The notes under the pieces: model-generated
Database searches by the model: none
Seen by the model: only the letters and a program-made list of their open reading frames with translations
Told to the model about the DNA's origin: nothing
Made by a program: the position numbers and the translations under genes
Assembly (NCBI GenBank): GCA_963691705.1
Contig: OY829542.1
Location: forward strand, 19,392,579 to 19,456,578
Length of the DNA stretch: 64,000 nt
Direction: 5' to 3'
Source: Viola odorata
Taxonomy: Eukaryota > Streptophyta > Magnoliopsida > Malpighiales > Violaceae
Shown here: positions 32,997-46,486 of the stretch, in pieces
How positions within the stretch are numbered: the first letter of the stretch is position 1
Layout: each line of letters begins with the position of its first letter

Positions 32997-33927
32997 CTTC
33001 CTTTGTCCGAAAATAATGGACGTTTAGCTCAAAAATGTTGTCCTTTTTTAATTGACGTCATTGATAACTGTGTCCACTTAGTTTGTGTTTTGACAAAAAG
33101 ACCTCAAACGACCAGTCGTTACAGGGGCAAAATAAGGAAACGGAAAATGGAGATGGACGGGATTTCAAATTTTAGGGAACATTGGAAACAGAGTGTCGGT
33201 AGGCTACTGACACCCATCTTCTTCATCTTCTCCTTTTCTCTTCCTTAGCTTTCTTCCTTCTACTAAATTAAATTGAAACTACTAATCCTCTGCAAAATTA
33301 AATCCAAGCATCCACCCTCTGCCAAATTAAATATCAAATTAGCCACCTATTATCCAATCAATTCGGCCATCAACTGACCACCCATCGCCGAACCACAATC
33401 GCCCAGCCCGATCTGCCAACACCCACACAACCGCTCTCTGCCACCGTCATCATCACTGCCACAAACCACCACACATCCATACCAAATAACCCATCACAAA
33501 TCCTAAACCACCAAACCTCCCTCGGTCTCCTCACTGTCAAAACCAAACCAATTTTTAAAAATGATGAAATTGGCACGAGAAGGTGGTAGAGAACGAAAGA
33601 ACAAATTGATTTGAGTCTGAAAATAAAGATTTTGGTAAAAAAATTTGAGATGTTATGAATATGGTGGAATGAAGAATGAAAGAGGGAGTGCGTGGAAGAG
33701 AAGAGGAAAAAGAAAAAGTAATTGTTAGGGTTTTTTTTTGTGGAGGAGAGAAAGAAGGAAGAAAAGAAGGGGGGCAATTTTGTAAGAAAATACATTAAAA
33801 TATTTAAACATGGTATGGCCCACGTATAGCTTTCTGATAGAATCTTAGTTTGTATTATTGACGTTGTCAGTAATCTTAATATTCGTGATTTACTCTCTTG
33901 CGTCAAATAAAAAAAAGACGAAGGGAG
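32997..33927. mobile_element. Tc1/mariner-like non-autonomous element
   Basis: Termini are CTTCCTTTGTCC at the left and GACGAAGGGAG at the right, variants of the CTCCCTCCGTCC end common to plant mariner/Stowaway elements, with TA on each side (32995-32996, 33928-33929). The element is 931 bp with no transposase. The 204-codon minus-strand frame inside it is a chance ORF. Confidence 0.75.
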
Positions 33928-34215
33928 TATTATTTTTAAATTCTTCAAAAAGACGTGGTTCTTCTGAAGCTCCATTTTCCTCAACCGACCTAATCTATCT
34001 AACCTGACTCTATAAAGCCCCTCTGTAGCCTACCGTTACGGTGTTAAATTTGTCTCACCTGCTCTGATCATTTCAAAAGGTGCGCGATTCAATGAAACCC
34101 TAAACCCCATTTCTCTGTTTATTATCGTTTGTTCATCTTCTTAGGCTAGTAGATCTGCTAGATGAAATTGTTCTTCGTGGTTTTCAGGATTTGAAGAAGT
34201 GATTTGTTTTCTTGA

Positions 34216-34954
<739 letters not shown>

Positions 34955-35239
34955 TAGATCGATGAGGTGCAGAATAGATGATGGATAACAACATTTTACT
35001 TGCTAGTTTGTTTGTTATGTTTCTACAATTAGCTTCTTTTTTTTAGCCAAGCGCATCTTGTGTTATTTGTTGAAAGGGCAAAGCAAAAAAAAACTCTACT
35101 TAATTACTTTGACTTTAGAGTTTTGAAAGATTCAAATGCAGCGCTTATGTTTTGTTTTCTTCTTAAAAAATATGATTTTATTTAGATACAAATTGGGCTT
35201 TAACCTAAATGTTAGGCCTACTTCAAGAGTAAAAACAAT

Positions 35240-36350
35240 GTTAGTAGAAGCTCAATCAAGCTATGATTTGTGAGTAGCAATCATCAATGCACAATTATTT
35301 ATTCTTAATCTATAGAGTTGCTATAGGATTCATGTACGCTTAGAATCCCTACTTCTCTCCTGTATCAAAACCACCTTAGGTACGCTTAGAGATGATTCCT
35401 AATCAACTAGAGCCTTACTAGTTAAATGGTTTACTAAAATTGATTGATTGTTGACTAGGGGAAGCCAACTCTTGACCTAAGATCCTCGGTTATCAACCGG
35501 GTCTAAATCAGATTAATCTTTCTCACTAGCTTCTCAAGGCTAGTTGTCTACTTTGATCTTCTTGGCCCGTAAATGACCCAAGAACGGGTTGTCGTTGCCA
35601 AAAAGAATGACACTTACTAAAATCAGTTCAACCCTAGATTGACCAAATCTAAAATAAAAAAGAAGTGCAATACAATTATATTGGAGATCAATTAAATGCA
35701 GATATAAAAAAATAATTATGAACGATTAGATCTCATGCAAACTTAAGATTATGCTATAAACACTTCTACTAGGAAAGATAAATTTAGCTAGACATGCTCA
35801 TGATTGAAGAAAACAAAATATATAATTGCATAAATTGGATCCTTCATTTCTGTGAAGAGAACGAAAGGAGCAAGGAGTTTTAAAACAAGACAAAACTAAA
35901 ATGGAAGAGAAGGGAACTCCCTTTCTCAAAAACCCTAGGGAAACTTATATAGTTTCCTCTATGGAAAAATATCTCTAAGGAAAAGAAAAGAATTAAATCC
36001 TAAATAAAATACTAAATTGTATCTTAATACTCTTTTTCTCTGATAAGAAGTCTAATAGTTGAAGATGAAAGAAGGTCACGGCTCCAACTCTTCTGGAGAT
36101 ATTCCAACTGGTTCAATCGCACAAGACTCCTTAAGATGTTGTATTCAAGTATCGCATGGAGACTGAGATTCTCTGTCAACCAAGAAGGTTCTTCTTGGTC
36201 AAGACACCAACCAAGAAAGGCTTCTGCACAACTATGTCTATATTTCGCTCTTTTTTGCCCCTTTTTTACTTTTATTGCCTCAAGATTATTTTCTGCAAAG
36301 TGTTGAGAAAATCAACTCTAATCAGTAGAATCACCATTCAAATTGCATGA
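35240..36350 (+). repeat. R1 repeat, copy E (diverged)
   Basis: It shares with copy C the block TTAAATGGTTTA(C/T)...ATTGATT followed by GACT, and with A and B the TAGAATCCCTACTTCTCTCCT block. Ends are not sharply defined. It lies behind the H3 pseudogene. Confidence 0.6.
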
Positions 36351-36735
36351 AAACAGGTGGTAAAAATAGCCACAAAATATGTCCAATCAATTTATCTTAA
36401 AATCAAATTGAAGAACATGGATGGTTAGGATTCATATGAATCAACTTGGATTCATGCCTTTTTAAATAGGATTAGACATATTTTGAACATTTAATATCGA
36501 CTTTGATTATGTAAATTTGGTTTAACATATAATTTATGTTGTAAGCATTTAGTATCAATTTTAATCACCAAACTAAAATTAAATGATCAAACCGAGCCGA
36601 TGTTATTAAAATCAGACCTTGATATATAAAATTGTGCATACATTATCAAGATTTAGCCCTATTAATCAAAATCATGTCTAGACTCTAGAGAGTTAAAAAA
36701 AAAGCTTTATTTTTTTATTCTCAAAAAAAGGAAGT
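36351..36735. other. Intergenic, no gene seen
   Basis: AT-rich sequence between R1 copy E and the third copia element. Nothing is recognised. Confidence 0.5.
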
Positions 36736-36962
36736 TGTTATAAACGCTATGACATGTGAATGTTATGGATGTTCATATTTGTTGCTTTAAAGAAAGTAAC
36801 ATAAGTAACTCTTAAGTTACTAAGTATTTGATATGTTGTTTGTCTCATACATCTATATATAGATGTCATGATATTATGAAATGGATATAAGAAATAATAT
36901 GAATACAACAATTAATTCCTCTTGGTACATTCATTCTCTTTTATTTCTTTAGTTTTATAACA
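36736..36962 (+). repeat. Left LTR of the third copia element
   Basis: TGTTATAAACGC...TTTTATAACA, with short perfect terminal inverted repeats. It is followed directly by the primer site TTATCAGCAC (36965). Confidence 0.92.
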
Positions 36963-37139
36963 CGTTATCAGCACAAGTCTCTACCCAATTCAAGGTTCAT
37001 ATTAAAAACCATTATTGAAAATTTTATTCTTCCATCATGTAAAACCTTACCAAGCTATAATTCATACCCCTTGATATAACTGGAAAAAATTATTTATCCT
37101 AGATTCTTAATGCTAAAATTCATCTTGATTCTATGGGAC

Positions 37140-37646
37140 TGAGAAATACAATTAAGAATGGTAATACCGCATCAAATTAAGAAAAGGAAAAATCAATGAT
37201 TTTCCTACGTCATCACCTCCATGAGGGGTTGAAATCTGGATACCTTACTCTCAAAGATCTAGGAGATCTTTGGGAAATTTTAAAAGAAAGATTCGACCAC
37301 CAGAAAATAGTTATTCTCCCTAAAGCTCGATACGAATGGATGCATTTAAGGCGACAAGATTTTAAGTCTATGAGTGAGTATAAATCAGCGATATTCAGAA
37401 TCAATTCTCAACTAAAATTATGCGGAGAGAACATTACTGATGAAGACATGTTGGAGAAGACATTCTCCACATTTCATGCCTCGAATGTGCTGTTGCAATA
37501 GCAATATCGAGAAAAAGGTTTTAAAAAAGTATTATGAACTCATATCATGCCTTCTTGTGGCTTGAACAGAATAATGAGCTTCTGATGAAAAATCATGAAG
37601 CCCGTCCTACTGGATCATTGATTAAGTGCTAAATGTTGAATTAATC
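37140..37646 (+). pseudogene. Copia gag (UBN2-like), broken
   Basis: A 101-codon open stretch (37196-37501) with HHLHEGLKSGYLT, LWEILKERFDHQK and WMHLRRQDFKSMSEY is typical of the gag N-terminal region. Stops follow, then LNRIMSF and HEARPTGS-like remnants lead up to the R1 insertion site. Confidence 0.8.
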
Positions 37647-37653
37647 ATCATCC

Positions 37654-39014
37654 TTTCTTGCTATTTTGGATGATGATTCTGTTGATTTTGGGTGTTTTCC
37701 ATTCCTTTTTGCAGACAATAGGTTGCAGAGCCAAATCATTGAAAATGAGTTGAAAAACCCCATCAAGAGCATGAAGTTGGTGGAACGCTAAAAAAATTGT
37801 TGGACTCTTTCCCATGCCTGGGGAAGAGTCAGTCAAATTTACTTCAGAGAGCCAAAATGTCAGCGAGACCAAGACCAGTCACTTGGACCTGGACTTAGGT
37901 CGCATACTAGAAGACGCGCGCCTGTGCATCCTGCTTCTAGAAGTCCTATTTTGCAGACTTCCACTCCTATTAGAACTACTTAAAATCTATTTTGAACTAT
38001 TTAGGATATTAAGACTTTTTAAATTAGATTTTATCCAATTTTATAGGAGTTGCGATTTGGTTAGGATTTTATTAAAAACCTAGCTGGGCAGAAGAGGTGA
38101 GTCTCTTCTTCCTCATCTCTGTTCTGCTACTGTTACTATCTATCATATTCTTTTATTTTCCTTCTTCTTCTCGAATTTAATTTATGCATATTTCTTCGTT
38201 AGTTTAATTATGACGCATTCTAGCTAATCTCTTTTATTCTTGGTAAAGACTCTAGGATCATGATTTAATTTGTTGTGAGATCAAATTGAGCTTTATAAAC
38301 TCCACTTTTATATTTTTACTCGTTTTGTTTAAATGTCAAATTGTTCATATTTAATTTAAGCTTGATCACCTAAGATTTTAATCTGAATGAGTACAGTTTT
38401 TCTTAGAGACGTTGGATGTTACATCGTTGATAGGAATTTGCAGGCAACTAATTGGTTTGCGAGCTAATTAGAAAAAGAGTAAAATCCAATTTATAGGAGT
38501 AGAAGAAATTCTCTTCTAGATTGGGGAAGGTCTCTCCCCGTGTTTAATCAATCTATCAATTAAAATTTATTAGGAGTACCGCCTTAAAGTTATTGATAGG
38601 TTAGAGATCCTATTAGGAGTACCGCCTTAGGAATCTTGGACAGGAGGAGAGTAGGAAGTCCAGAGTACCGCTGGCTTCTATAGCCTTTCTATGAAATTGG
38701 TTTTGAATAATTTTGCATCAATGTTCAACTACATGAATCATGGTCTAGAATGAGTTTTTACTGGGATTTTGTCACCAACTGAGTTCATTCAATTATTCTT
38801 TGCTTGCTGTTTTTATTTTCTCTATTTATTTAATTAATTGCAACATAAAACTCCATTATTGGTATTAATCACGGTTACAAAATTGGTCATACTTAGAAAT
38901 TGAAATTGTCCTGAAATCTTTGTGGAACGATCCTTTTGCCACTTGCTACAGTTTTAATTACTTGTTGCATAGTGAATTGTAATACTTTATTTTTGACAAT
39001 TTCGGCAACCATCA
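37654..39014 (-). repeat. R1 repeat, copy B, inserted in copia gag
   Basis: Read on the minus strand it starts TGATGGTTGCCGAAATTG. It is flanked by ATCATCC on both sides (37647-37653 and 39015-39021), and the copia gag continues directly behind it. It is 1361 bp long, without ORF or terminal inverted repeats. The block order matches copy A. Confidence 0.82.
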
Positions 39015-42000
39015 ATCATCCTCATTCCCTGAAGTGAATGAAATCACGCATAAGAACCACAGGTATGACCGCAGGCTTGGCCGCAGACGTAGCCGTGGGC
39101 GAGGACACGGGCGTAAGAATCATCAGTACCACCTGAAGTGGAATAATGATAAGGAAAAAAGGAACATAAAGAATGGTCCAAATACTCCCTCAAAGGAGGT
39201 TGAGAACTTGTGTTATCGATGTGGCATGAAAGGTCATTGAGGGCGTACATGTCATACTTTTGAGCATCTTGTTAAGCTTTATCAAGCTTCCCTTAAAGAG
39301 AGAAAAATATGGAAGTGAATTTGATCTATCTAGAAGATAGTGTTATGACTCATGTTACTGATAAAGTTGGTGGCTCAAACAATGATAAGGTGTTCAATGG
39401 CCTTCCCAACATAACACATCTTGATGCAACAAATTTCTATAATTAAGATAAGTAGAAATCTAATTCAAATAATTTAAATAATTAATATATCTATTGACTA
39501 TTAAATTTGTTTGATTTTCTATCTATTATCATTTATATCATATATATTCTAACTTATATATATATCATGTGCTTTTGAAGTAGATTGTGGATATTTCTTA
39601 TTCTATGGTTAGACCAAAGAGTAATGGAGAATTGATCCTTGTTGATAGTGCAATGACACATACAATACTAAAAAATAAAAATGATTTTTTTCCCATTTGA
39701 TAATGAATAAAGCTAATGTTAATACAATATCGAGTATTACAAAATTGATTGATGGCTTCAGAAGAGCATCTATATTATTACATTTAGGTACAAAGGTTAT
39801 CATAAATGATGCCTTATATTCTGCAAAATTTCAAAGGATTTTTTTGAGTTTTAAAGATATTCCAGAAGTGGATATCATATCGAGACTGTGGATGAGAATA
39901 ATATGGAGATTTATTGATCACAAAAATTGTGACGAGAAAGGAATGTGTTTTAGAAAGGCTACCGACTTTTTCCTCGGGATTGTACTACACATATTAGTAC
40001 AATTGAAACACATGCTACAATAAACCAGAAGTTTACTGACTTGGATGTCATGATAAATCAAAATTTTACTGATACTTTTATTGTTTGGCATGACCGGTTT
40101 GACCATCCCAGGTGTAATATGATGCGTAGAATTATTGAGAATTCATATAGGAATCCATTGAAGAACCAAAAGATTCTTCAATTTAAAAAATTCTCATGTG
40201 CTGCTTGTTCTCAAGGCAAATTGATCACCATGCCTTCACCAGCTAAAGTGGGGATTGAATCCCTGACATTTCTAGAACATATTCAGGGTGACATGTGAGC
40301 TGATTCACCCTCCATGTGGACCATTTAGATATTCTATGGTTTTAATTGATGCATCTACTAGATGGTCATATGTGTGCTTATTATCAACTAGCAACCTAGC
40401 ATTTGCGAGATTACTTGCTCAAACAATTAAATTAAGAGCACAATTTTTAGATTATGCAATTAGGAAAATTCATCTTGATAATGCTGGTGAATTTACCTCG
40501 CATGCCTTTAATAGCTATTATATGTCAATTGGTGTAAGTGTTGAACATCGTGTAGCTTATGTTCATACACAAAATGGTCTAGCATAAAATCACTTATAAA
40601 CGCCTCCAATTAATAGTTAGACCATTACTTATGAAAATAAAGCTTTCTGCTTCTACATGGGGACATGTTATTTTGCATGCAGTAGCACTTATACGCATTT
40701 GGCCAACAATTTATCATGAGTTCTCCTCATTACAATTGGCTTATGGTCAGGAGCCAAATATTTCTCATCTAATTTTTTTTGGATGCATTATATATGTTCC
40801 AATTGCCCCACCACAATGCATAAAGATGGGTCCTCAAAAGAGGTTGAGAATATATGTTGGGTTTGAGTTCCCTTCTATAATTAAGTACATTGAACCATTG
40901 ACAAGGGACCTATTTACGACACGGTTTGTCAACTGTCATTTTGGTGAAAATGTTTTCCCAGCATTAGGGGAAGTAATTGCTGGAAAAGAAAACTGCATTG
41001 AATGAATTATCACTATCTCATTTTGAACCTCTTACAAAATAATGTGAACTGAAAGTTCAAAAGATAATTCATCTGCAAAATATTGCAAATCAAATGCCAA
41101 ACGTATTTACTGACCTAAGACGAATTACAAAGTCTCATATTTCAGCTAAAAATGCTCCAATATGAATTGATGTCCCAAAAGGACAATAAATTATTGGTCC
41201 AGAAAGTAAGTCACACCTGAAGCATGGAAGACCAATAGGTTCCAAAGATAAGAATCTTAGAAAAAGGAAATGACCAAATATTGAAGATGGTCATATAGTT
41301 GAGGTACGTTCTCTTCAGGAGAACGTGGACAAAACTAATGATAATAAATCCTCAGAAGTGGATCAGGTACCTTAAAGAAATAAAAATTATGAGATCTCAA
41401 TTAGTTATGTCGAAAATGGAAAATTATGAAACCGAAAAGAAATAGTTGTCAACAATATTTTTGCTTATAATATAACAACTGCAATCTTTAATGAAAATGA
41501 GGATCATAAACCTAAATTTGTCCAAGAATGTAGACAGAGAGATGATTGGCCAAAATGGAAAGATGTTATCCAAGTAGAATTAAAGTCGCTAGCAAAACGA
41601 GAAGTTTTTGGACCTGTAGTCCAAACACCTAAAGGTGTAAAACTTGTGGGGTACAAATGGGTTTTTGTGCGAAAAATGAATGAGTAAAACTAAAGTCGTG
41701 AGATATAAAGCACGACTAGTCGCACAAGATTTTTCTCAAAGACTCGGTATTGATTATGAGGAGACGTATTCTCTTGTGATGGATGCAATCACTTTTAGGT
41801 ATCTCATTAGTCTGGAAGTAAGATAAAAGCTTGAGATGCGTCTAATGGATGTAGTGACAACCTATTTATATGGCTCATTTGATATAGAAATTTACATAAG
41901 AACCCCAAAAGGATTTAAACTGCCTAAAGCACCATATCTTAGTGCTATAGGAGCACTAATGTACCTTGCTAACAATACATGACTTGATATAGCATTTATT

Positions 42001-42547
42001 GTAAGCTTGTTTGCGAGATTTAGTTCTTCCCCAACTCGGAGGCTTTAGAATGGGATTAAACATTTGCTCTGATATCTTCGATGGATAATTGATTTGGGGT
42101 TGTTTTATTTTAATGGATCTAAATTGCAGTTGATTAGTTGTGCAGATGCAGGGTACTTATCTAATCCCTATAAGGCTCGATCCCAAACAAGTTATTTGTT
42201 CACATGTGGAGGTACAACCATATCATGGTGTTCAACCAAACAAACATTGACGATCACTTCCTTGAATCATGCAGAATTAATTGCAGTGCATGAGGCAAGT
42301 GGAGAATGTATTTGGCTAAGGTCATTGACTCAACTTATCTTGAAGATATGTGATTTGTCATCAACATAAAAAGTATCAACTGTGTTATATGAAGATAATG
42401 CTGCATGTATAGCTCAATTGAAGGGAGGTTACATTAAAAGTGATAAAACGAAACACATCTCACCAAAATTATTTACTCATGACATTCAAAAGAAAGGTGG
42501 GATTGACATCCAACAAGTTCGTTCAAGTAACAATCTGGCAGACTTGT
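39015..42547 (+). pseudogene. Copia knuckle, protease, integrase, RT and RNase H remnants
   Basis: Pieces in order: an arginine/glycine-rich linker and CYRCGMKGH (stop inside the knuckle); a protease trace (ELILVDSAMTHTI); integrase finger and core (WHDRFDHPRCNMMRRI, CAACSQGK, LDNAGEFTS); RT start (LKSLAKREVFGPVVQTPKG, GYKWVFVRKMN); then a gap that removes most of RT including the YVDD region; and RNase H (CADAGYLSNPYKARSQ, LYEDNAACIAQL, TKHISPK). It ends at NNLADLL, where copy C of R1 is inserted. Confidence 0.85.
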
Positions 42548-43981
42548 TGATTGCCTGTCGAGAGCATAAAAAATAGTTGTAAAATAAATCTGAAAATGGG
42601 TGAAAAAGGTTACAACTTATCACTGTCCACAAGGACTTGTAGATCGTGGTAAGAGGATCGTCCTTAGAGATTTGGCTGGGAATTGTAGTTTTGGTTTGAC
42701 TTCCTCGTCACTGAAGTTGATTGGGTGTTCCTGAAATTAAAACAAACAAATAGCAAATTAAACAGTAAAAGCAATCTTGGTCAAAAGATTGGCCAAGATC
42801 GGGTATAATGTTATAAAAGAGACAATCTTGGTCAAGATGGATTGGCCAAGATTCAAATATTCCAATAAAGAAATATAAATGATAAGAGAGAACTCCTGGT
42901 AAGGGCAACACTGGAGCACTTATTCCTATGCTTCGATCACTGATTCATGGATTTTCACACTCCTCATTCATAACATTGCTATAGATTGGGAGGAACTCCT
43001 TTCCAATCCTACTTTCCTCCTCAAATAATCACCTGGCAGGTACTCCCTCTTCTGATGATCCTAATCAGTGGACACCTTACTGGTTAAATGGTTTATCCAA
43101 TTGATTACTGACTTGAAGGACTGCGTCTCCTCAATGGCATAGGGGAAGACAATGTCTATGCCAAGCTACTCTCCAGTTAGAGCCCTAGATTGTCAGTCTG
43201 GTCAGGCCTATATAACTCGTCCCCTTCTTGGCTGACTACAAATCTCTCACTAAAACCTAAAGGTGGAGACCGGTTTGTTAAAACAGAGTTTGAGATGATT
43301 ACAAATGGAGAGGTTATGAGGTTTATTTTGATCTCACGAAGCACAAGAATTGGCTCAATATCCCTTACTAAGAATATGGGTTTAGCTACTGAACACCATT
43401 ATTGATAAAAATGGAAATTCAATTGATAGAAAGGAAAATGGAAAATGAACTAAATCTGTAATAATCCTTAACGGAAAAATACAGAGCAAAAGTGTTTCGG
43501 TGTTGGCAAGGAGATGAAGTCTAGAGATCCTCTTTTCAGAGTTCTCTTGCAGCTTTAAAACTTGTTGCCCACAATTTCTCTCGACTCCCATCTCTTTCGA
43601 ATTCAAAATTAAACTAATTATTACAAAATTCAAAATACGAAATTAAAAGATTGTTTGTTTGTTGTTCAAATAAGGAGGAGATCCTTATCAGAATCCGTGA
43701 GTCCAACCAGCATGCAACTCCATTCTTCCAGCCTGTCACCCAGCTGTCCAACAATTCCTCGCTTGACTCCGTGTCTCCACACTCAGTACGCCTCTGGCTG
43801 ATCAATCTTTCTCAAGGTTGCGACCAAGATTGATCATTTGATTGGTACAAGCTCAAAGCTAATATATTCTCCATTTCTCCCTGCCTCCTCAAATATCTGC
43901 ACAAGTAGAGGGATTCTAAATAGTTTTGTCATCTAATTTGCTAGAATTAGATAACAAAAACATAAGAATTTAACCGTCAAT
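42548..43981 (+). repeat. R1 repeat, copy C, inserted in copia RNase H
   Basis: It starts TGATTGCCTGTCGAGAGC and is flanked by GACTTGT on both sides (42541-42547 and 43982-43988). It is 1434 bp long. It shares with copy D the GAGGATCGTCC, TTTGACTTCCT.GTCACTGAA and AAATACAGAGCAA blocks. No ORF is seen. Confidence 0.85.
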
Positions 43982-44080
43982 GACTTGTTCATAATTTTTT
44001 TACCAACTGCAGCGTCTAAGAAGTTAGTACGTGGTATTGGAATGAGTCGACTAAAAGATATTCAAGCGATGCTTCCATGA
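43982..44080 (+). pseudogene. Copia polyprotein C-terminus
   Basis: The frame picks up after the R1 copy with KKLVRGIGMSRLKDIQAMLP and a stop at 44078. This is the usual end of copia Pol. A GAGGGGGAG tract follows. Confidence 0.85.
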
Positions 44081-44292
44081 GGGGGAGTAGAATACTTGTT
44101 GTACTATTTTTCCTTAACCATGGTTTTGTCCCATTGAGTTTTCCTGACAAGTTTTTAACGAGGCAACCTACATAAGTATTCTTATAAACATTGTGTACTA
44201 TTTTTCCTTCAGTAGGTAAAATATCCCACATGATTTTTTCTAGTAAGGTTTTAACGAGGCACATTGTTTGATAATGAACATCCAAGGTGGAG

Positions 44293-44535
44293 TGTTATAA
44301 ATGTATGCTATGAATGTTCATATTTGTTGCTTTAAATAAAGTAACATAAGTAACTCTTAAATTACTAAGTATTTGATACGTTATTTATATCATACATTTA
44401 TATATTGATGTCATGATCTTATGAAATGAATATAAGAAATAATATGAATACAACAATTAATTTCTCTGGGTATATTCATTCCAATTAATTTCTCTGGGTA
44501 TATTCATTCTTTTTTATTTCTTTAGTTTTATAACA
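44293..44535 (+). repeat. Right LTR of the third copia element
   Basis: TGTTATAAATG...TTTTATAACA. It carries a 27-bp tandem duplication (CAATTAATTTCTCTGGG unit, about 44453-44508) absent from the left LTR. Confidence 0.92.
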
Positions 44536-46486
44536 TAAGTGTATTTTTGGGTTGTAGAATTTTTTATTAGTATTATTTCTCTGATAAAGCAGCAACTAAA
44601 AGAAGGAGAAATGGAGAATGGGTCCATGTCTAAGAGATTAGATTTGTCCGTCCAAGTCACGAAGGCCGTGATTTACAAATTTCAGGGTGTACACAGTACA
44701 TTCAATTTGTGGACGGGAGGCACTTTCACACGTGAACTTTTGGGAATAAGGTGACGACAACCCGTCCGTGACCCACTCAGTGCCATCCTCGATCGATTCA
44801 CACACACAACACAAAGGAAAGCTGCGTGCCAAATCCAAACAACTGTCTTTCTTCGGACGACCCGTGGTTTTAGAGTTAGCTCCTAGGACCTACTAGGCTA
44901 CTACTACTACCACCTCCCTCGTCTGTCGTTTAATAGCTAGCTTTTTTGGATTGATCACACTCGACACTTCAATTTTACTCTTCAATTTTAAAATCAGTTT
45001 ATACAAGAAGATGATCATGAGTTTATTAGCTACTAGGTGGTTAACATGACACTGACAATCACTAATTAACACACTAATTAAAATCTTGTAACGTATTCTA
45101 AGACTAAAACAATTTTGAATTACTCTTCTAACAAACTAGAGCGTGAAATTCTCACCCAAATTTTAAGTCTTTTTGTTCTTAAAATTCAGTTTTATATTTC
45201 TATTAGTTTCAACACTTGAAAGTGGATGACTCGTTTCATTATAGTTTTCTCTTACTTTTTTCTTTCTTTCTTGGCTACGTTTTCCATAGCCATACTAAAC
45301 CTTTTTCTTAGCTACGTGATTATTCTGTTGTTCTGTCATCTAGGCGAAACGAGACCACACGGTTCTAAAAGTTCTTCCATCTCTTCACTCGTTGATTTAT
45401 TTGCTGAATATATACCTATTACGCTACGAAATAAACTAAAATGGATAAAATTCAACTTTGTACCTCCTAACACAAGGGGTTTTCTTGAAGCAATAGAAAG
45501 GGATTGCGTTAATTTGCTAGGTGGTCCAGCATTAAGTGTTTGGTTTTTTTTTTTAATTTATTACTTTTATATTATAGTTTGTGTTAATTTAGAGCTTGTT
45601 TGATATCATTCCTATATGTTTCTAGTTTTCTGTTTATTTAGAAAATATATCATTAGTCCTTCCATTTCGTGTTAGATATAGTTATACCACACAAGAATCT
45701 ATTTATATATATTAATACACATAGCTAAATGATACCTCTTAAAAAGTATAGAAAATAATAAAATATCAAATTTGAATTTCATAATTTAAAATTTATATCG
45801 CACACACGTTGCGCAAAATGTAGAAGAATATGAACAAAACAAAAAGATCTTAAATTTAAAAAATAATAAACTAAATCAAAAGTCTTAAACATATTTTCAA
45901 AGTATCATGTGAACAGAATTTTGATTTCTTTATGTATAAACATTACATTGGATCTCTTAGGAGATAGTTTAGGTGATTTCCACCCTCACACTGTTGCTAT
46001 TTAGTTTCCTTTAATCATTGGCTTAATTTCTTTTGCATTAAAAAAAAGCCGTATAAAAAAAAATTAAACAGAGTGCTACTGCTACCTCATAAAAATACAA
46101 AAGCTTAATCTTCTAAGTTCTGAAATTTATCTCTTAGACAACATAATGTATATTACGATAAGAATAATAAAAGGGACGTAAAGATATAATAGAAGCTGGA
46201 AAAAGAGAGGAAAGAGGGTGTGGCATGAAAAGCGAACCGGGTTCCTTGCCAAAGTTGTTGACAGCCTTGGCCACGTTAATTAATTACCTTTTTCAGGGAT
46301 TTGTATGCTATATTTGATGATACCAACGCAAAAGAGGTAACCCAGGCTCAGCGAAGTTGCACTTATGACGGTGCTGTATTTGCAAAAAATAATCACTACT
46401 AACTTATCACCACCACAATCACTCTCTCTAACTCTCCTAATCAATCTCAACAACACCTAGCTTCACTACTTAGATGAATCAAGAAG
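44536..46486. other. Intergenic; one unplaced 125-codon frame
   Basis: About 2 kb, AT-rich. A plus-strand frame at 45226-45603 has a hydrophobic start and a more protein-like middle (SSLVDLFAEYIPITLRNKL, FLEAIERDCVNLLGGP). I cannot assign it, and it could be a gene remnant or chance. Nothing else is seen except the likely 3' UTR of the next gene close to 46486. Confidence 0.4.

Larger units (their letters stand above)
36736..44535 (+). mobile_element. Ty1/copia element, old, with two nested R1 insertions
   Basis: Short LTRs (227 and 243 bp) begin TGTTATAAA and end TTTATAACA. The PBS after the left LTR reads CGTTATCAGCACAAG and the right LTR is preceded by AAGGTGGAG. Flanks GAAGT and TAAGT differ at one base, an eroded 5-bp duplication. 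The interior holds broken gag, knuckle, integrase, RT and RNase H pieces with many stops. R1 copies lie at 37654-39014 (inverted) and 42548-43981. Confidence 0.92.

Noticed and set aside
33370..33984. 204-codon minus-strand open frame
   Set aside because: It lies within and across the end of the mariner-like element, is Phe/Ser-rich from AT-rich sequence and has no domain.
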